A DNA stretch of 9,300 nt. It comes from Rhodocyclales bacterium (GTDB lineage Bacteria > Pseudomonadota > Gammaproteobacteria > Burkholderiales > Rhodocyclaceae). A program made the position numbers and the translations under genes. The notes beneath the pieces were generated by a model, which worked only from the letters and a program-made list of their open reading frames with translations, did not search any database and was not told where the DNA came from. Position 1 is the stretch's first letter. Every line of letters begins with the position of its first letter. Location: positions 1-9,300 of the forward strand of contig JAIOPW010000483.1 of assembly GCA_021413665.1 (NCBI GenBank). Direction: 5' to 3'. Positions 6,579 to 9,300 of the stretch are shown here, one piece after another.

Positions 6579-7691
6579 ATGAAAATCGACAGCGCCAGCT
6601 ATTCCCTTCACTCCAGCCATCTGGCCACCCGCCGCGATGAGGCACGGGAATCCCTCCGTGTCTGGACCGGCAATCGTCGGCCGGACTTCGAAGCCGGCGC
6701 CGGTGCAGGAACTTCCGCCGTCGCCTTGTCATCCGCCGCGTTCGCCGCGCTCGCTGCCAGCCTGCGACCGGGCGCAACAGCCACACCGGCTGCCCAGGCC
6801 GCGTCGCAGACCCCAACGACAGGCTCCGGAGCCATCGTGGACGCTACCGACGTGGTCAACAACGACCCGTTCCTGCAGCTGATCATATCCATGGTCGAAA
6901 TGCTGACCGGCCGGCCGATCCGGGTTTTCTCGGCGCGGGACATGCAGCGGCAGGACCCACCACCGACAGCCGCTGATCCCGGTCCGGCTGCGCCACAACA
7001 ATCGGCACCGGCCCGACCGGCCGGCTTCGGCATCGAATACGACTACCATGCCGTGCACGAGGAATATGAACAAACGCAGGTCTCGGCGGAAGGGATCATA
7101 AAGACCGGTGATGGCAAGGAAATCAGCTTCAGGCTCGACCTGTCGATGACGCGCAGCTATCGCGAAGAAACCTCGATCAGTGTTCGCGCCGGCGACGCGG
7201 TGCGCAAGGACCCGTTGGTGCTGAACTTCAATGGCACGGCGGCACAGCTTTCCGATCGCAGCTTCTCCTTCGATCTCGACAGCGACGGCACGGTGGAGGA
7301 CGTTGCGCTGCTTACGGGCGGAAGTGGTTATCTGGCCATCGATAGAAACGGCAACGGCAGGATCGACTCTGGCAGCGAGCTGTTCGGCCCAGCCACCCAT
7401 TCCGGCTTCAGCGAACTCGCCGCACTCGACAGCGACGGCAACGGCTGGATCGACGAGAGCGATAGCGCCTTTGCATCGCTGAGAATCTGGACGCCCGATG
7501 CAGAGGGCCAAGGCACGCTGGAAACACTCGCCCAACGCAAGGTCGGGGCCATCGCGCTAGGCAATGTCGCCAGTCCGTTCGAATTGCGCGGCACCGGCAA
7601 CAGTGATCTCGGCGCAGTTTTGGCCAGCGGCCTGTTTCTCGCGGAAGACGGCCATCCCGGTAGCGTTCAGGAAATCGACCTGACGGTCTGA
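6579..7691 (+). CDS. Conserved hypothetical protein with EF-hand-like calcium-binding loops
   Basis: I cannot give this 370-residue protein a gene name. The start at 6579 has AGAGGA 8 bases upstream. Residues 38-85 and 125-148 are Ala/Pro/Thr-rich and look disordered. A segment at about 150-210 is predicted beta/charged. The C-terminal half carries acidic Ca-binding loops: FDLDSDGTVED (231-241), DRNGNGRIDSGSELFG (255-270) and DSDGNGWIDESD (284-295). The last fits the 12-position EF-hand pattern, with D284, D286, N288, D292 and D295. This loop pair, with the ELFG and SLRIW segments around it, resembles a domain seen in RTX-type secreted proteins and in small standalone proteins of Proteobacteria. 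There is no Sec signal peptide and no membrane segment, so it is either cytoplasmic or exported by a type I system. It has its own Shine-Dalgarno and no obvious partner. The function is unknown; calcium binding is a well-supported inference. Confidence 0.85.
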   Translation: MKIDSASYSLHSSHLATRRDEARESLRVWTGNRRPDFEAGAGAGTSAVALSSAAFAALAASLRPGATATPAAQAASQTPTTGSGAIVDATDVVNNDPFLQLIISMVEMLTGRPIRVFSARDMQRQDPPPTAADPGPAAPQQSAPARPAGFGIEYDYHAVHEEYEQTQVSAEGIIKTGDGKEISFRLDLSMTRSYREETSISVRAGDAVRKDPLVLNFNGTAAQLSDRSFSFDLDSDGTVEDVALLTGGSGYLAIDRNGNGRIDSGSELFGPATHSGFSELAALDSDGNGWIDESDSAFASLRIWTPDAEGQGTLETLAQRKVGAIALGNVASPFELRGTGNSDLGAVLASGLFLAEDGHPGSVQEIDLTV

Positions 7692-7734
7692 GTGCGGTCG
7701 GCAAGCACCCGCAAGGGAGATATTCATCGATTGC

Positions 7735-7764
7735 AACGGGTTGGCGCCAACGGGCCGGTAAAAT
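7735..7764 (+). promoter_or_regulatory. Candidate flagellar sigma-28 promoter for the chemoreceptor gene
   Basis: GCCGGTAA (7754-7761) matches the sigma-28 -10 consensus GCCGATAA at 7 of 8 positions. The -35 box expected 11 bases upstream (7735-7742, AACGGGTT) agrees with TAAAGTTT only weakly. The start would fall near 7769, leaving a short leader with a good Shine-Dalgarno. A sigma-70-like TAAAAT (7759-7764) overlaps it but also lacks a good -35. Control by FliA would suit a chemotaxis receptor. Confidence 0.33.
7740..7751. repeat. 12-bp perfect palindrome, flanked by CAACGGG direct repeats
   Basis: GTTGGCGCCAAC reads identically on both strands. The heptamer CAACGGG occurs at 7734-7740 and again at 7748-7754, overlapping each end. 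The cluster lies between the proposed -35 and -10 of the chemoreceptor promoter, where a repressor would act. It has no loop, so it is not a terminator. In GC-rich DNA a 12-bp palindrome can arise by chance. Confidence 0.45.
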
Positions 7765-7777
7765 GACCACGGTCCAA

Positions 7778-7783
7778 CAGGAG
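7778..7783 (+). promoter_or_regulatory. Shine-Dalgarno that fixes the chemoreceptor start at 7790
   Basis: CAGGAG is followed by a 6-base spacer and ATG at 7790. An in-frame ATG at 7763 lies nine codons upstream, inside the proposed -10 region, and has no such site, so 7790 is preferred. Confidence 0.7.
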
Positions 7784-7789
7784 CTCTCC

Positions 7790-9300
7790 ATGACACGCAT
7801 TTCCGATCTGAAAATCTGGGTCCGGCTAACGGCCGCGATCTACGTAATGTTGGCGATTGCAGGATCGATGATGATTTTCTGGGAAAGCCATGTCAATCGA
7901 CAGACCGCCATAGGTCAGGCGCGCGAGTTCTCGCTGTCGATGCACGAAGCGACGATGGCGGGACTCACCGGCATGATGCTCACCGGCACCATCGGGCAGC
8001 GCGAAGTTTTTCTGGACCAGATCAAGCAGTTGTCCATCATTCGCGATCTCCGCGTCATTCGTGGCGAGAACGTCAGCAAGATCTTCGGCCCCGGTAACGC
8101 CAAGGACGCCAGCGCGACAGACGACATCGAAAAGCAGGTAATCAGCAGCGGCCAGGAATTCAGCGACATCCAGTCCGATGAAAAGGGGGAATACCTGCGC
8201 GTCGTGCGTCCCGCCGTGGCCATGAAGAACTACCTTGGCAAGGACTGCATCGCCTGCCACCAGGTACCGGAAAAAGCCGTGCTTGGCGCCGTCAGCATGA
8301 AAATATCGCTGGACCACGTCAACGAGGCGGTCGCCGCGCAACGCGTCAAGTCGCTGCTGGCCGCCCTGTTCATCAGCCTGCCCCTGCTGGCCTTGATCTA
8401 CCTGTTCATTCGCAACTTCGTCACCAGTCCGCTGGACAAAATGGTGAGCGGCCTGCGCGACATTTCCAGCGGCGAAGGCGACCTCACCCGCCGGCTGGAC
8501 ATCCGCAGCAAGGACGAGATCGGCGACGCCGCCGAGGCCTTCAACAAGATGATGGAGAAATTCAGCGCGCTGGTGCGCCATGTCAGCGAATCCGCCGGTC
8601 AGGTCTCCTCCGCCGCCCATACGCTGGCCGTCAGCGCCGGACAAGTGGCCGCAAGCTCGATGCGCCAGGATGCGAAATCCTCCGCCGCGGCGACGGCGGT
8701 CGAGCAGATGCTGTCCAGCATAGGGTCGATTGCCCAAGGCATGGAAAAGGTACATGAGCAGTCGCGCGAAAGCCTGCGCCGCTCCGGCGAAGGCAACGAA
8801 AGCCTGTCGCGCCTGATCGGCGAAGTCGGGCAGGTGGAAAACACGGTCAAGGACATCGCCCAATCGGTCACCGAGTTCGTCCGCAGCACGGAATCGATCA
8901 CCAACATGACCCGCCAGGTCAAGGACATCGCCGATCAGACCAACCTCCTGGCGCTCAACGCCGCCATCGAAGCCGCGCGCGCCGGCGAGCAGGGGCGCGG
9001 CTTTGCCGTGGTTGCCGACGAAGTGCGCAAGCTGGCCGAAAAATCCAGTACCTCCGCCGGCGAAATCGACGCCGTGACCCATACCCTTGCCCAGCAGGCC
9101 GAAGTAGTGCGGAGGTCCATCGAGAGCGGCCTCGAGCACATTGCGTCGAGCCAGAATTCCATGGGCACGGTTGCCGAAGTGCTGGCCTCGGCCAGCACTT
9201 CGGTCACCGAAGTCGGCCGCGGCCTCGATGCCATTGCCAGCGCCACCGACCAGCAGCGCCGCGTCAGCGGCGAAGTGGCGCAGAACATCGAGTCGATCGC
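7790..9300 (+). CDS. Methyl-accepting chemotaxis protein with a periplasmic haem c motif (3' end cut)
   Basis: This inner-membrane chemoreceptor signals to CheA/CheW. 503 residues are visible before the window ends. TM1 is at about 11-31 and TM2 at about 188-208, with a periplasmic domain of about 155 residues between. Near the end of that domain is KDCIACHQVPEKAVLGAVSM, containing CxxCH (C153, C156, H157), the signature for covalent haem c attachment. A HAMP domain (about 209-262) follows. The cytoplasmic helix hairpin has the highly conserved tip DQTNLLALNAAIEAARAGE (382-400) followed by GRGFAVVADEVRKLAE. Haem c receptors such as Desulfovibrio DcrA and the Geobacter GSU0582 and GSU0935 sensors respond to redox state or gases, so an energy-taxis role is likely. 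H34, H52, H176 or a methionine could be the second axial ligand. The last part of the descending helix bundle and any CheR-binding tail lie beyond the window. Confidence 0.96.
   Translation, partial: MTRISDLKIWVRLTAAIYVMLAIAGSMMIFWESHVNRQTAIGQAREFSLSMHEATMAGLTGMMLTGTIGQREVFLDQIKQLSIIRDLRVIRGENVSKIFGPGNAKDASATDDIEKQVISSGQEFSDIQSDEKGEYLRVVRPAVAMKNYLGKDCIACHQVPEKAVLGAVSMKISLDHVNEAVAAQRVKSLLAALFISLPLLALIYLFIRNFVTSPLDKMVSGLRDISSGEGDLTRRLDIRSKDEIGDAAEAFNKMMEKFSALVRHVSESAGQVSSAAHTLAVSAGQVAASSMRQDAKSSAAATAVEQMLSSIGSIAQGMEKVHEQSRESLRRSGEGNESLSRLIGEVGQVENTVKDIAQSVTEFVRSTESITNMTRQVKDIADQTNLLALNAAIEAARAGEQGRGFAVVADEVRKLAEKSSTSAGEIDAVTHTLAQQAEVVRRSIESGLEHIASSQNSMGTVAEVLASASTSVTEVGRGLDAIASATDQQRRVSGEVAQNIESI

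Noticed and set aside
3839..6580. A 913-codon open reading frame on the minus strand, antisense to hrcA, hemH and trxC
   Set aside because: It is exactly in codon register with all three sense genes (all begin at positions with the same remainder modulo 3), so its stops would require TTA, CTA or TCA sense codons, which are rare in this GC-rich coding style. The sense proteins are well-known families and the antisense translation resembles nothing.
7826..9139. A 437-codon minus-strand open frame opposite the chemoreceptor
   Set aside because: It is the same register effect. The plus strand encodes an unmistakable chemoreceptor with HAMP and conserved tip motifs.

Overview
The window reads as a chromosomal, high-GC segment of a betaproteobacterium. 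Rhodocyclales or a close relative is the best guess, from the nadK / hrcA / hemH neighbourhood, the trxC-type thioredoxin and the redox-type chemoreceptor. That assignment is inference and I cannot name a species. There are eight protein genes, two of them cut by the window edges. I see no tRNA, rRNA, CRISPR array, insertion sequence or phage gene. No gap between genes exceeds about 135 bases.

Layout. At the left edge, on the minus strand, is the N-terminal 184 codons of NAD kinase (nadK). A 135-base gap follows, then two tightly packed plus-strand genes: a secreted ModA-like periplasmic binding protein and, 2 bases later, a membrane hybrid histidine kinase with kinase, receiver and Hpt domains. 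No transporter permease or ATPase accompanies the binding protein, so the pair looks like a ligand-sensing phosphorelay rather than an importer. Next comes hrcA (heat-shock repressor), with hemH (ferrochelatase) 15 bases downstream, probably one transcript. trxC (zinc-ribbon thioredoxin 2) follows with its own promoter region, which carries a perfect 10-bp inverted repeat. After it is a conserved but unnamed protein with EF-hand-like calcium-binding loops and no signal peptide. The window closes with a methyl-accepting chemotaxis protein whose periplasmic domain has a CxxCH haem c motif; its 3' end lies outside the window.

How the genes relate. hrcA, hemH and trxC are housekeeping or stress genes (protein folding, haem, thiol redox). 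Two separate signal-input modules flank them: the binding protein / hybrid kinase pair, and the haem-type chemoreceptor, which probably reports redox state or a gas to the flagellar motor. The binding protein / kinase pair sits between nadK and hrcA, which are commonly divergent neighbours in betaproteobacteria, so it looks like a later insertion. No wholly new system is evident. The parts most worth following are the binding protein / kinase pair, the inverted repeat on trxC, the haem chemoreceptor and the orphan calcium-binding protein.
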